Source: Cherax quadricarinatus
Taxonomy: Eukaryota > Arthropoda > Malacostraca > Decapoda > Parastacidae
Assembly (NCBI RefSeq): GCF_038502225.1
Contig: NW_027195384.1
Location: 1-64,000 of the forward strand
Direction of reading: 5' to 3'
DNA length: 64,000 bases
Part shown: in pieces, positions 45,168-55,276 of the stretch
How positions within the stretch are numbered: position 1 is the first letter of the stretch
Layout: each line of letters opens with the position of its first letter
Program-made: the position numbers and the translations under genes
Notes under the pieces: generated by a model
Seen by the model: the letters and a program-made list of their open reading frames with translations, nothing else
What the model was told of the DNA's origin: nothing
Databases searched by the model: none

Positions 45168-46690
45168 TTGGGATAGTCAAAGGTCCATCTGGCTAACCTT
45201 CCAGTAGGTTGCTTGTTCTGGAATAAGGGTATCAGTGGAGCATGGTCTGTCAAGACATGAACAGAGTACTGATAAATAATGTCTCGGAAGTGCTTTAAAG
45301 ACCATACTATTGCTAAAGCTTCTTGCTCAGTTACTGTATAATTACGTTCAGCCTTCGTAAGGACTCGGCTAGCAAATGCACCTGCGTTGTACTTGCCATC
45401 GGTCTTCTGAGCTAGTACGGCACCTATGCCAATTGAACTAGCATCAGTTGTCAGATAGAAGGGCTTAGAAAAATCTGGAAATTTCAAAATTGGAGCAGAT
45501 GTTAGCTTTTCTTTTAGAGTTTGGAATGCTCTTTCTTGACGGAAGGTCCAAACAAAAGGAGCATCTTTCTTAAGCAACTCAGTTAGAGGAGCAGCTATGG
45601 AAGAAAAATTGGCAATGAAGGATCTATAAAAACCTGCTAAGCCCACAAAGGATCTTACGGCACCAGCAGTTTTGGGAATTGGAAAATTTAGTACTGCAGT
45701 TACTTTACTTTGGTCAGTCGTAACCCCTCTAGGAGTGACTATGTGACCAAGAAACTTAATTTCTGATCTGAAAAATTGACATTTAGACAGTTTGATCTTT
45801 AAATTGGCTTCTTCAAGCTTACCAAGTACTACATCAAGTCTTTTCAAGTGTGTATCCACGTCTTTAGACATGACGATTACGTCATCTAAGTACACCATAA
45901 GTGCATTACCTATGAGACCTCAAAAGATATTAGTCATGAGCCTTGAGAACGTGATAGGGGAAGATCGTAATCCAAACGCCATACGGAGGAAGTGATAATG
46001 ACCTGTAGGAGTGGAGAATGCAGTTAGCTCTTGGCTGTCCTCGTGAAGAGGGACTTGCCAAAACCCTTGTAACAAATTTAGGGTTGAAAAGACTTTGTTA
46101 TCTCCGATATTACGTAAAAGATCACCCAGTACAGGGAGTGGAAAGCGATCTGGAATGGTTTTCGCGTTTAACTTCCTAAAGTCAATTACTGGGCGCCAAG
46201 TACCATCCTTCTTAGGTACTAGTATCAAGGGTGCATTCCAAGGGGAATTGCTAGGTGCAATAACTCCATCATCAAGCATTTGATTGATCAATTCTTCTGC
46301 GACAGCAACTTGTGAATGAGGCATTCTGTACGCAGGTATGTAGATAGGTCTAGTACCAGGTTCAAGTGGAATACGATGGGAAAATAAGTTCGTTATACCC
46401 ATCTTCTCACCTGGTAAAGCAATGGCTTTACGACGTTTGTTCAACAGAGTCAACAAACGCTTGACTTCATCTGGGAAGTCAGTGGGAGCTAAGTCTTTCT
46501 CCTCAACTGGTGGAACAGATTGATCCAGTGAAGTGGATGAGGTCTCCCCGGCAGAAATAGCACCGACCCACTGGTCAGGTGACAACTCATCCTCTACCTG
46601 AACAGGGTAAGGATAGTGAACAAGGTCAACAAGATTGGTATTTGCTCTGAGGCGAACACTGTGACCTCTTTGATTCTGGTACAACTGAAT
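45152..46690 (-). pseudogene. Gypsy-type (Ty3) pol fragment: RT and RNase H
   Basis: On minus, a reverse transcriptase and RNase H read in one frame from about 46,690 to 45,170, interrupted by one TGA at 45,920-45,922. Visible blocks are RPIYIPAYRMPHSQ, SPWNAPLILVPKKDGTWRP, VIDFRKLNAKTIPDRFPLP, FSTLNLLQGFWQVPLHE, MVYLDDVIVMSK (catalytic YLDD), LGHIVTPRGV, RSFVGLAGFYRSF, and then RNase H with LTTDASSIGIGAVLAQ and ERNYTVTEQEALAIVWSLKHFR. The integrase is missing, and the 3' end is cut at the QEFNPT point where it joins LTR/PBS sequence in inverted orientation. A one-base shift occurs just before this junction. Gag and protease are absent; upstream it is joined to piggyBac-like DNA. Confidence 0.85.
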
Positions 46691-47122
46691 GTGAACAAGA
46701 CGGCCCAGCACCAGATGTGGAAGGCAGTGGGTTGTCTGGGTTTTCCTCACTATTACCCATATTATGGTTCATTAGTTTCAGTCGAAACCTCACCAGAACT
46801 TTGAAACTCATCTTCACTGTCACTTCCATCAGTATTAGAACTGTCACTGGGGAACAAAAGTGTCCCAGTTCGCCGAGGAGTGAGGAACTTCTTACCGCTA
46901 GGCACAGTGGACATTGTGTACTATGATGGCATTCCCACAATGCACCACTGGGTCCCAGATTTTTTTCCTACTGCGCACACCCACCACACAGACCCATTCT
47001 CTCACATCTAGGCCTATCAGCCTTTTCCTGCGAGATTTGACAGTGCTAGAATTTATGCATACTAGTACGTCAAAAACCCCTACGCAGACGTACTAGTACG
47101 ACCAAAACCCTCAAAGGGTTAA
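46691..47122 (-). mobile_element. piggyBac-like 5' end with transposase N-terminus, copy 2
   Basis: Ends in CCCTCAAAGGGTTAA with TTAA at 47,119-47,122. On minus, an ATG at 46,914 opens a 50-codon frame, MSTVPSGKKFLTPRRTGTLL and on to a TAA at 46,762, rich in Ser/Asp. After a one-base shift the next frame continues NHNMGNSEENPDNPLPSTSG. The 5' non-coding block GCTAGAATTTATGCATACTA is shared with the MITE family. The rest of the transposase is replaced by the Gypsy fragment. Confidence 0.6.
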
Positions 47123-47124
47123 AA

Positions 47125-47663
47125 GATAAAGAATCACACATAAAGTGGGAGTTGTCACAGTTGACATAAACAACTTCCCTGCTTTTATGTACAAAAAAGC
47201 TTCTCGAGTATTGTCACCAATTATTGCAATGCTCTTTAGCAAATCCATTGAATCATTTACCTTCCCAACAATCCTTAAAATAGCGAGGGCCACTCGTATC
47301 CACAAAGGTGACCAAACCGACTTGAATAACTATAGACCAGTATCTAACTTACCACTGCTCTCTAAAATCTTTGAAAAACTAATTCATAGATGGATCTGTT
47401 CCTACCTCATCTCACACAACATATTAAACCCTTGTCAGTTTGGATTCAGGAATAATAAAAGCACAAATGATGCTATCATACACATGCTAGAATTAATATA
47501 TACTGCACTCAAAAAGAAAGAAGTCCCGCTGGGCATTTTCATTGATTTACGTAAAGCTTTCGATACGGTCGACCATGAACTGCTCTACTCCAAATTAACG
47601 CACTATGGTATCAGAGGCCACTCCCTCAACTACCTAAAATCATACCTTAGCAACAGAGCTCAA
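47125..47663 (+). pseudogene. Family A LINE RT, N-terminal half, clean copy
   Basis: A single open stretch reads RVLSPIIAMLFSKSIESFTF, ATRIHKGDQTDLNNYRPVSN, LLSKIFEKLIHRWICSYL, CQFGFRNNKSTNDAIIHMLE, GIFIDLRKAFDTVDHELLYS (RT palm motif A) and HSLNYLKSYLSNRAQ. This covers fingers and palm up to just before the GVPQGSVLGP box. It is cut by a family B LINE at 47,664. The start lies directly after the piggyBac-like TTAA. It is an independent fragment of LINE RT, not a host gene. Confidence 0.85.
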
Positions 47664-48845
47664 TATTTTTATTTTTATTATCACACTGGCCGATTCCCAC
47701 CAAGGCAGGGTGGCCCGAAAAAGAAAAACTTTCACCATCATTCACTCCATCACTGTCTTGCCAGAAGGGTGCTTTACACTACAGTTTTTAAACTGCAACA
47801 TTAACACCCCTCCTTCAGAGTGCAGGCACTGTACTTCCCATCTCCAGGACCCAAGTCCGGCCTGCCGGTTTCCCTGAATCCCTTCATAAATGTTACTTTG
47901 CTCACACTCCAACAGCACGTCAAGTATTAAAAACCATTTGTCTCCATTCACTCCTATCAAACACGCTCACGCATGCCTGCTGGAAGTCCAAGCCCCTCGC
48001 ACACAAAACCTCCTTTACCCCCTCCCTCCAACCCTTCCTAGGCCGACCCCTACCCCGCCTTCCTTCCACTACAGACTGATACACTCTTGAAGTCATTCTG
48101 TTTCGCTCCATTCTCTCTACATGTCCGAACCACCTCAACAACCCTTCCTCAGCCCTCTGGACAACAGTTTTGGTAATCCCGCACCTCCTCCTAACTTCCA
48201 AACTACGAATTCTCTGCATTATATTCACACCACACATTGCCCTCAGACATGACATCTCCACTGTCTCCAGCCTTCTCCTCGCTGCAACATTCATCACCCA
48301 CGCTTCACACCCATATAAGAGCGTTGGTAAAACTATACTCTCATACATTCCCCTCTTTGCCTCTAAGGACAAAGTTCTTTGTCTCCACAGACTCCTAAGT
48401 GCACCACTCACTCTTTTTCCCTCATCAATTCTATGATTCACCTCATCTTTCATAGACCCATCCGCTGACACGTCCACTCCCAAATATCTGAATACGTTCA
48501 CCTCCTCCATACTCTCTCCCTCCAATCTGATATTCAATCTTTCATCACCTAATCTTTTTATCCTCATAACCTTACTCTTTCCTGTATTCACCTTTAATTT
48601 TCTTCTTTTGCACACCCTACCAAATTCATCCACCAATCTCTGCAGCTTCTCTTCAGAATCTCCCAAAAGCACAGTGTCATCAGCAAAGAGCAGCTGTGAC
48701 AACTCCCACTTTGTGTGTGATTCTTTATCTTTTAACTCCACGCCTCTTGCCAAGACCCTCGCATTTACTTCTCTTACAACCCCATCTATAAATATATTAA
48801 ACAACCACGGTGACATCACACATCCTTGTCTAAGGCCTACTTTTA
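47664..48845 (-). mobile_element. Family B (RTE-like) LINE, 5'-truncated, clean
   Basis: The 3' end is at about 47,664 (TTTTTATTATCACACTGG). The 3' UTR is 47,664-47,919 and the coding end is 47,920-48,843. The protein part begins KVGLRQGCVMSPWLFNIFID and includes LLFADDTVLLG (catalytic FADD), YLGVDVSADGSMKDEVNHRI, LPTLLYGCEAWVMN, LLRWFGHVERMERN and RGRGRPRKGW. Over the shared region it differs from the copy at 56,645 by only scattered bases, suggesting recent activity. A longer 373-codon frame reaching 49,041 is a fusion with unrelated upstream DNA. Confidence 0.9.
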
Positions 48846-51067
48846 TTAATACGCATTTATTTTGCCTGACCAGGTGATCACCCACTACCTGTTCAGTTTG
48901 TGTTCTTACATTGTCTGAACTCTGTATCTCATTCTCTCTCTCATTTACTCTTTTGTTAACTAGTTGGCTCTCATTGATGATGGCATCTAAGCTTAGCTGT
49001 GATAAAAAGAGGAGTCGTAAGACTCTTGCTTTAAGTGCCAAGTTAGAGGATCATGGTGTGCCATTCTGATTTTATTCAATAAACACCCTGGCACTCACCT
49101 CTCACACATTAATATTAATATTTTAAGGTAATTAATAAGTGTACTCTGTGTGTATCTTACTTTTTATTGTGTTTTTAATGCCTATTTCTATTGCTAACTT
49201 CATATAAGTTAGTGTAAACTTGTTGTCTGGTATTTATTGCATATTTTATGTGTGCTCTGATAATAATACTTGTGGACCTTTGTTGTAGCCAGGTGGAGGG
49301 ACAACATTATGTTTTCTCTGCTCAACCACCAGAGAAAATATGTATGAACCTGCGTTTGGCCCAGCCACTCCCCATTCTGCTTTTGTTTACAATTTTTGGC
49401 ATGAATTATTCATTACTTCTCCCTTCGTTCATGATGACATCTAAAGGTAGTTGTTAGAAATGATTAAATTCAGTAAACAAGGTATATCGATGCTAATAAT
49501 ATGGCTCTGGGCCACAGTGTAGGTAGCCGGTAGCTGTAGCCCAGGCGAGTTACACCTACCGGCTACCTACACTGACTTCCTACAAATAAATACTACTCAC
49601 CTCTCTTCCTACATTAAGACTACACATATTTTAAGGTAAATAATGAGTGTACTGTATCTGTATTTTAACTCTCTGGGCTGTTTTAACACTTTCAGGGTCG
49701 ACAGGCCCTCTCAGAGACTTGTTCTCAGGGTCGGCCAAATTTCAAAAATAAAAAAAAAATTTCTCATGAAAAGACAGAGAATCTTTTCTCGATCATAATG
49801 ACACCAAAAGTATGAAATTTGATGGAAAACTTATGGAATTATGCTCTCGTGAAGTTAGCGGTCTCGACGATGTTTACGCATCGTCTATTTTGCACACTTT
49901 GAGGCGTATTTTCGGCCAATTCCAGTGTACTTGTCGACAAAAATCATAACTATTTCGCTAGAACTCCTTTTTTTTTATCGAATGAGTACAAGAAACCACC
50001 CATTTACCGATTTCAATTATCCAATACAGTGGTCAGAATTTAGCAATTTTGCCAATTTCACACAAATTTCAAAAGATGCCAATTTCCGAATAGGGTTCAG
50101 AATAAACAAGACATTCCTGGCACTAAAATAACATTTCCTCTGTTCATTAGTCACATCCCCATGCCCCTCTTACATTCTTTTGCTTTCCACTTTGAATTTT
50201 TATTCTCACAAAAAAGTAGATTTACTGTTATGCAGACTACTGCATTGGTGTAGAAATGGTATAAATATTATCAGCGCACTTGTGAAAGAATATTAGACTC
50301 ACCAGTTGACGTGTATTGGATGCATAGCATGATTTGTTTACTTTTGAACTTTGGTAAAAATCGAACATTTCTGCTACTTTGAGCACAATTTCAATGTAGT
50401 TTTCTTTGTAAAACCAGTCATAATCATCTCAATTTCTGTAATATGTCTTCCATTCTATAAAATGAGACCAGGAAAACTAGAATACAACAATAAATACCAT
50501 ACGAAAATACAGTGCAAAGTCGGTTTTAATCCAAAAACACGGTCAGAGTTTTTTTTTCTCATTACGCACTGTGTGCTATTGGATTTTTTTATACTGTGCA
50601 CACTGACCACAGAGACCCATTCTTTCATATGTAGGCCTACCAGCTTTCTCTCACTAGATTGGAGGGCGCTAGAATTTAGGCGTACTAGTTCGTCAAAAAC
50701 CCTGGAGCGTAAGCCGTACTAGTATGGCCGAAACCCTGAAAGGGTTAAATATCGTATATTAAGTATGAGATTGGGAACCAGGGCTACCTACACCTGACTT
50801 CCTACAAATAAGTACTACTCACCTCTTGCCCTACATTAAGATTGCAAATACTTTAAGATAAGTAATGAGTGTACTGTGTATGTATTTTACTTTTTGTATT
50901 TTTTAATCCCTAGTTCTATTACTAACTTAATATAATTTGGTGTAAACTTGTTGTCTGGCATTTATATGCATTTATAAATGGAAAAAAATGGCGTTCTGCT
51001 TTCCGGCAATGTCTGCTTTCCGGCGATAACCTAGAACCTAACCCACCGTATAAGTGGGGTTCTACTG
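48846..51067. mobile_element. Tigger/pogo-type element (family A TIR), internally duplicated, with nested MITE
   Basis: The right end TATAAGTGGGGTTCTACTG finishes at 51,067 before TA. Right-arm words (TTCCTACAAATA, TAATGAGTGTACTGT, TTAGTGTAAACTTGTTGTCT) occur at 49,083-49,230, 49,570-49,680 and 50,800-50,970. Near 48,975-49,070 a plus reading MMASKLSCDKKRSRKTLALS resembles the basic N-terminus of Tigger/CENP-B-type transposases and soon stops. A shorter MMTSKGSC occurs at 49,430. An imperfect palindrome around TAGGTAGCCGGTAGCTGTAG lies at 49,525-49,575. The left TIR was not found; a family B LINE lies there. Confidence 0.6.
49683..50748 (-). mobile_element. piggyBac-like MITE (CGACAGGCC subfamily), clean 1,066-bp copy
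   Basis: Flanked by TTAA at 49,683 and 50,745. The termini are TTAACACTTTCAGGGTCGAC and GGCCGAAACCCTGAAAGGGT followed by TAA, so the outer CCCTTTCAGGGT is inverted. It includes the GCGCTAGAATTTAGGCGTAC block shared with the piggyBac-like N-terminal copies at 44.7 and 47.1 kb, linking the MITE to that element. No coding frame. It sits inside the Tigger-type element. Confidence 0.8.
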
Positions 51068-51292
51068 TACAATTTTTTTAGACCTTCTTATCATGCTGGT
51101 AAGTGCTTACGAGTAATGTTTAGACTGTTCTCTAGTCTCTAGTTATTTGACCCATTCTATACTGTTTTTCATATTTGTGCTTTGTGTTAATGGATTTGAG
51201 GATGCTTGGTGCTAGCCAGGGATTATTCAGTCTCTGCTGTGATCTGTTTAGTTTTTTTTTGGGCAATGTTTGTTATAGAGGCTTTGGGCTTT

Positions 51293-52090
51293 TTATAGAA
51301 AATTATTTATACATTCATTCATATCTGTATATGTTTCGAGCTCATTTTGCCAATCGATGTTATTCATAGCTGCTATAAAGTTGTTAACTGCTGCCTCGTT
51401 ATGTAGTCTGAAGGTTAGTTTAGTAATGTCTTGTGGCAGTTTGCCCAGATTAGTTATGAGAAAGATTGGGTAGTGGTCTGTAGTGCTGTCTGTGATTATG
51501 CCTGATTTTAAAGGTAATATGGTGTTTGTCCAGATGTGGTCTATTAAGGAGATGCTTGTCTCAGTGATTCTTGTAGGTTTAGATATTGCTGGTAGCAACA
51601 GGCAGTTACTCATTGTGTTTGTGAATTCGGTTAATTGTGGGTCCTGGTCGTGTAGTATGTTTATGTTGAAATCTCCTGTTAGTAGTAGGTGGTTTTTATT
51701 CATGTGTGCATCAGTAATCATGTTTCCTAGTTTTTCACTAAAGTGGTAAATGTTTGATTGTGGTACTCTGTAGATGTTTATAACTGTGAGGGGTTTTTGC
51801 AGATCTTTTGATTTAAATTTTGCTGTGATATATTCTCCATGCTCGTCCCTAGTGCAAAATTTATTGATACATTCGAGTTGATTTGAGTAGTATACAGCTG
51901 TTCCTCCCCCTTGCTGGTCTTTTCTACAGTTGTGTAAGGCTATGTAGCCAGGAATGGTATAGACATCTGTAATATCAGGCTTAAACCAGGTTTCTGTGAG
52001 TGTGATGATTGATATATTGGAATGAAGGAAATTGAGTAATTCTGTATAGAAATTACAGTTGCTGTTTGATTTGTGTAATTCATTTAGCAA
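51293..52090 (-). pseudogene. LINE family A ORF2 endonuclease domain (APE type)
   Basis: A 265-codon open frame reads SIITLTETWFKPDI (catalytic Glu), GYIALHNCRKDQQGGGTAVY, LTVINIYRVPQSN, HLLLTGDFNINILHDQD (GDFN, catalytic Asp/Asn), SLIDHIWTNTIL and STTDHYPIFLIT (the Asp-His pair). These are the blocks of an apurinic-type endonuclease that nicks target DNA to prime LINE reverse transcription. The extreme N-terminus is missing or shifted and a stop at 51,293 precedes the linker. RT does not follow. Intact catalytic blocks suggest a fairly young copy. Confidence 0.9.
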
Positions 52091-52932
52091 AAGTTTACAT
52101 CAGGATCTATGTCTGTAATCATAGGATGAGAGTAATTTTACAAACTAGACTTTCTTAGTAAAATAATATAAGATTTAAATTAAATCTACTAGACTTATGA
52201 ATAAGACTCCATAATTATTCTAAAACTTGTAGAAATTTAAAAGAAAAAGGGATTATTACAGAATAGATAATTCAGTTATACTCTTAAGTATCTAACAGCA
52301 CCTTAATTATTTTAACAAATGTGAGTTTATGAACTATGGTAGATATTTACAGCTAAAATAAAGGCGCTAATGAATATAATAATAAAAGAATGTATATTAA
52401 AAACAAAATCAGTAGCACCTGAGGTAGTCAACAGCACCTGGAGTATTTTAATACATGTGACTATATGGGCAAGAGGGAAAAAAAATATTAAATCTCCTGA
52501 AAGTAGCCCTTTAATTGTTGTTAGAACTAGGAGCATAGCAATTACTGAATAAAGGGCAGTACAATGTATTGGTATATAGAGAATTATTTCAGGAGAAATG
52601 CAAAAAGGGACTAAATTAAGTAGTGGTAAAACAACCTTTAAATAGATTGACACTATGCTATGAAATTAATCTGAGAGTAAGATTTGCCTTATAGCATAAA
52701 GTTTGAGCAATTAATATCACTAAAGAAATATTATTTGAGATAGTGGATACTAGCTAGTGGAAGATGGTACAAGGAATTGCACAGTAGTGTAGTAGGAACA
52801 TACACTAGTTTGTTATTTGTAGTTTGGGAGCAAAGGCAAAATTAGGTAAGATTATAAAAGAATTATAACAGTGCTTAAGTAGGAATAAATGGTAATACAG
52901 ATATTATGAAAGAGTAAGTATCTTATTAACAA

Positions 52933-53147
52933 TTAAACTGTCCAAACGTAGATCTACATTTTTTTCAACATTTGAAAGTATGTAAAAAAAGAATTTTTTT
53001 TTTTTTACATTTGAAAATGTGTAAAAAAAACTTTGATCTACTTTTTTTTTTTTGTTATATTTGAAAATATACAAAAAAAAAAAGTAGATTTACTTTTAGA
53101 GCATTACACATATGAACGTAGATCTGCTTGGACAGTTTAAGGGTTAA
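52933..53147. mobile_element. T-rich 215-bp TTAA MITE
   Basis: Starts TTAAACTGTCCAAACGTAGA and ends AGATCTGCTTGGACAGTTTA then AGGGTTAA. The ends are inverted repeats (TTAAACTGTCCAA...GTAGATCTAC). The interior alternates ACATTTGAAAGTATGT-like short palindromes with T and A runs. A second copy interrupts the Tc1-like transposase at 16,556. Confidence 0.85.
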
Positions 53148-53330
53148 CAAGTAATGAATTGTGAATGGGAAATCTAGGAAGATAACACAAATTGGGTCAC
53201 AAAAGGAACTGTGTGGGACACATGGGATAATGAGGTAGTAAATACTATCCAGGAGGTGATAGTACAGGGATTAGTTCAATAATGGCATAATAACATACAC
53301 TAACATAGTACAATGAATTGGTCACTAATA

Positions 53331-54389
53331 TCAGTCAAACTCTGTAATGTTTGCATCATGAAGTAAGTTTGCTAGTTCATTTTCATTTGTAATATAGTGC
53401 ACATGGCCTACATTTGTTTTTCTTACTAGAATTTGTCCATCATGTACAAAGCACTGGTGAATTTTATCATTATTCTCACATTTCAGTTTTCTCACTCTGT
53501 ACAGGAGGTTCTGTCGTTTTCTTGTGAAACTCATTTATGTATATATCTTTTTTTGCTTTAATAGATGAAATTGTTAGATTTTTTTTCCTGTCTTGTGTGT
53601 GAAATCTGAGCATAACACTTTTTCTCTCTTGGTTCCCTAGTAACCGTGATTCTTTTATTTCCGACACTGGCACATTAACCTGTAGGTGGTTGCGTATGAT
53701 CTGGAGAGCTGTAGCTTTGCAGTTGGTATGGTTTAATTTACTAGAAAAGAGTGACTGTTAATCACTACTGCATCGGCTAGCTTATCTTGCTATGCCTTAT
53801 CATCTTGGTAAGCAAAATAGTTGGTCAGTTGGGTATCCATGTTTATTTTCCAGTCCTTGACAGCATCTTTAATCTTCATGTTTAGGGAATCTATTTGATC
53901 TGTGTGACTGGCTAGGACTGATTGGAGGGTCTTGCCAAAATCAGTCGTGCCACTTGATGTTAGCTGTTGTTCAAGGCTGTTGATCTTATTCTCAAGGTGA
54001 AGTAACTTAGATTCATGGTTTGTTTTAGTTGGGAGGAGAAACATATTTTCAGCATGAAGATTCAAGTTATCTGCCGTTAGGGTGGTGATGTAATTCTTTA
54101 AAGTGTCAGGATCATTAGTCATACCTGGGAGCATATCAGATGGGTTAAATCCTATGAAGGCAGTAGAGGTAGAGAGGGAGTCAGTCATGGTTGGTGGTGT
54201 TGTAGCCGAGTTGCCTTGGTTGGTGGGTGAGGGGGAGTCAGCCATGTTTATTGTTGGTGATGCATCGCTCTGGGTGGTGAGGGGGGTGGATGGGGCACCG
54301 GCGTCCTGCTGGGTCGTCTTATGGAATAGTCGATTTCTAGGTGCTGCCTTGCTGTTCTTAGTGCTGTTTCTTCTACGAGTTGGTCTCAT
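53331..54389 (-). pseudogene. LINE family A ORF1 (coiled coil plus Baculo_FP-like C-terminus)
   Basis: On minus, a 199-codon frame (54,389-53,790) begins with a basic stretch MRPTRRRNSTKNSK, then a Pro/Ser/Thr-rich region. A heptad-like coiled coil follows around HESKLLHLENKINSLEQQLT, and the frame ends NYFAYQDDKA. After a stop or frame change, MPVSEIKESRLLGNQERKS and RFHTQDRKKNLTISSIKAKK (53,673-53,476) continue. The next frame (53,534-53,331) has KRQNLLYRVRKLKCENNDKI and DGQILVRKT, a Baculo_FP-like segment. ORF1 proteins bind LINE RNA. The FP-like end is known from CR1-group LINEs. At least two frame changes break it. Confidence 0.8.
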
Positions 54390-54600
54390 AGTAGTACAGG
54401 AGTTGCTGTGGTTAGTTGAAGAAACTAAATTAGTTAAGAGCTTGTAGTAGGTAGTCGTCTGGCAGCGGGGCTGTGCTTGAAGTTTGTGGGGGTAGTCTTC
54501 ACTCCAATCAGTAATTTTTCAGTTTGTAGGTATCACTGTTGTTTCTCTTGGGTCATGCTGGGTTCTACGTACGTTAGTGCAGTTATGATTGCAATTCTTC

Positions 54601-54855
54601 ATTTAGTAGAGTAGTACATACACAATATATATATTGTGAATGTACTACTCTATTACTGTGCATGTATCCTTCTTTTTGTGTGTAGGAAAATGTATATATC
54701 AAGTGGTAAAAAAAATTTTCATACTTTTGGGTGTCTTGAACGGATTAATTTGATTTCCATTATTTCGAAAGGGGAAAATTAATTCAACCTATGATCATTT
54801 CATCTTACGATGGGCTCTCAGGAATGGATTAATATCGTAAGTCGGGGGTCCACTG
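54601..54855. mobile_element. Tigger-type element right end (family C TIR)
   Basis: Contains CCTTCTTTTTGTGTGTAGGA, GGGTGTCTTGAACGGATTAA and ends GTCGGGGGTCCACTG at 54,855 before TA. It is the same right arm as 26,830-27,061. The left end is absent, replaced by the LINE 5' UTR. Confidence 0.7.
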
Positions 54856-54861
54856 TATATA

Positions 54862-55084
54862 GAAAGCTTGTTATGCAAAGCATTTTGGGTGAATTAGGCC
54901 AATTTTGTCCCAGGATGTGACCCACACCAGACGACTAACACCCAGATACCCATTTTACTGATTGGTGAACATAGACAACCAGTGTACAGAAATATGTCCA
55001 ATGTTTCCACCCCTTAGCTGGGAATTGAACCCAGACCCACACTGTGTGAAGCGAGAGCTTTTGCTACCAGGCCACGAGGTCCGT
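54862..55084 (-). mobile_element. tRNA-derived SINE
   Basis: On minus the head CGGACCTCGTGGCCTGGTAG carries an A-box-like TGGCCTGGTAGC (55,063-55,074), and GGTTCAATTCC (55,021-55,031) is a perfect B box, so an internal RNA polymerase III promoter is present. The SINE body follows with GGTGTGGGTCACATCCTGGG and ends near TAACAAGCTTTC. It sits a few bases from a Tigger-type end. Confidence 0.8.
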
Positions 55085-55276
55085 TGAGGAAAATTATTCT
55101 TATATTGTTAATATGGTAGCAATATGGTACCACAACATTAATATGGTAAACTAATATATTCAACTGAACTGAATTTCACTGTTACAATTAAAAATGTATC
55201 TATGTGACTATGTAAATTATTAGTTACAATAATATAAATAAGCACCTGTTACTGTAAGTTGATCCACTCTTTAATA
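55085..55276. other. AT-rich DNA, no recognised feature
   Basis: Short AT-rich spacer with ATATGGTA repeats between SINE and MITE. Confidence 0.4.

Larger units (their letters stand above)
51070..54600 (-). mobile_element. Family A LINE, 5' UTR, ORF1 and endonuclease, lacking RT
   Basis: On minus: 5' UTR (54,600-54,390), ORF1 (54,389-53,331), inter-ORF spacer (53,330-52,091, with a 215-bp MITE at 52,933-53,147), endonuclease (52,090-51,293) and the EN-RT linker down to 51,070. There it stops at the TA flanking the Tigger-type end. RT and 3' UTR are missing. This is the only copy in the window that shows ORF1 and EN together. Confidence 0.8.

Noticed and set aside
47920..49041. 373-codon minus-strand open frame
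   Set aside because: The RT part begins at about 48,843; the first 66 codons come from unrelated Tigger-type DNA upstream of the LINE truncation point.
49525..49575. Palindrome around the GTAGGTAGCCGGTAGCTG word as a replication or cleavage site
   Set aside because: It is an imperfect palindrome inside a Tigger-type right arm and is better explained by element structure.
55021..55084. Functional tRNA gene on minus
   Set aside because: A and B boxes are present but the acceptor stem does not close, and a SINE body follows; a tRNA-derived SINE fits better.
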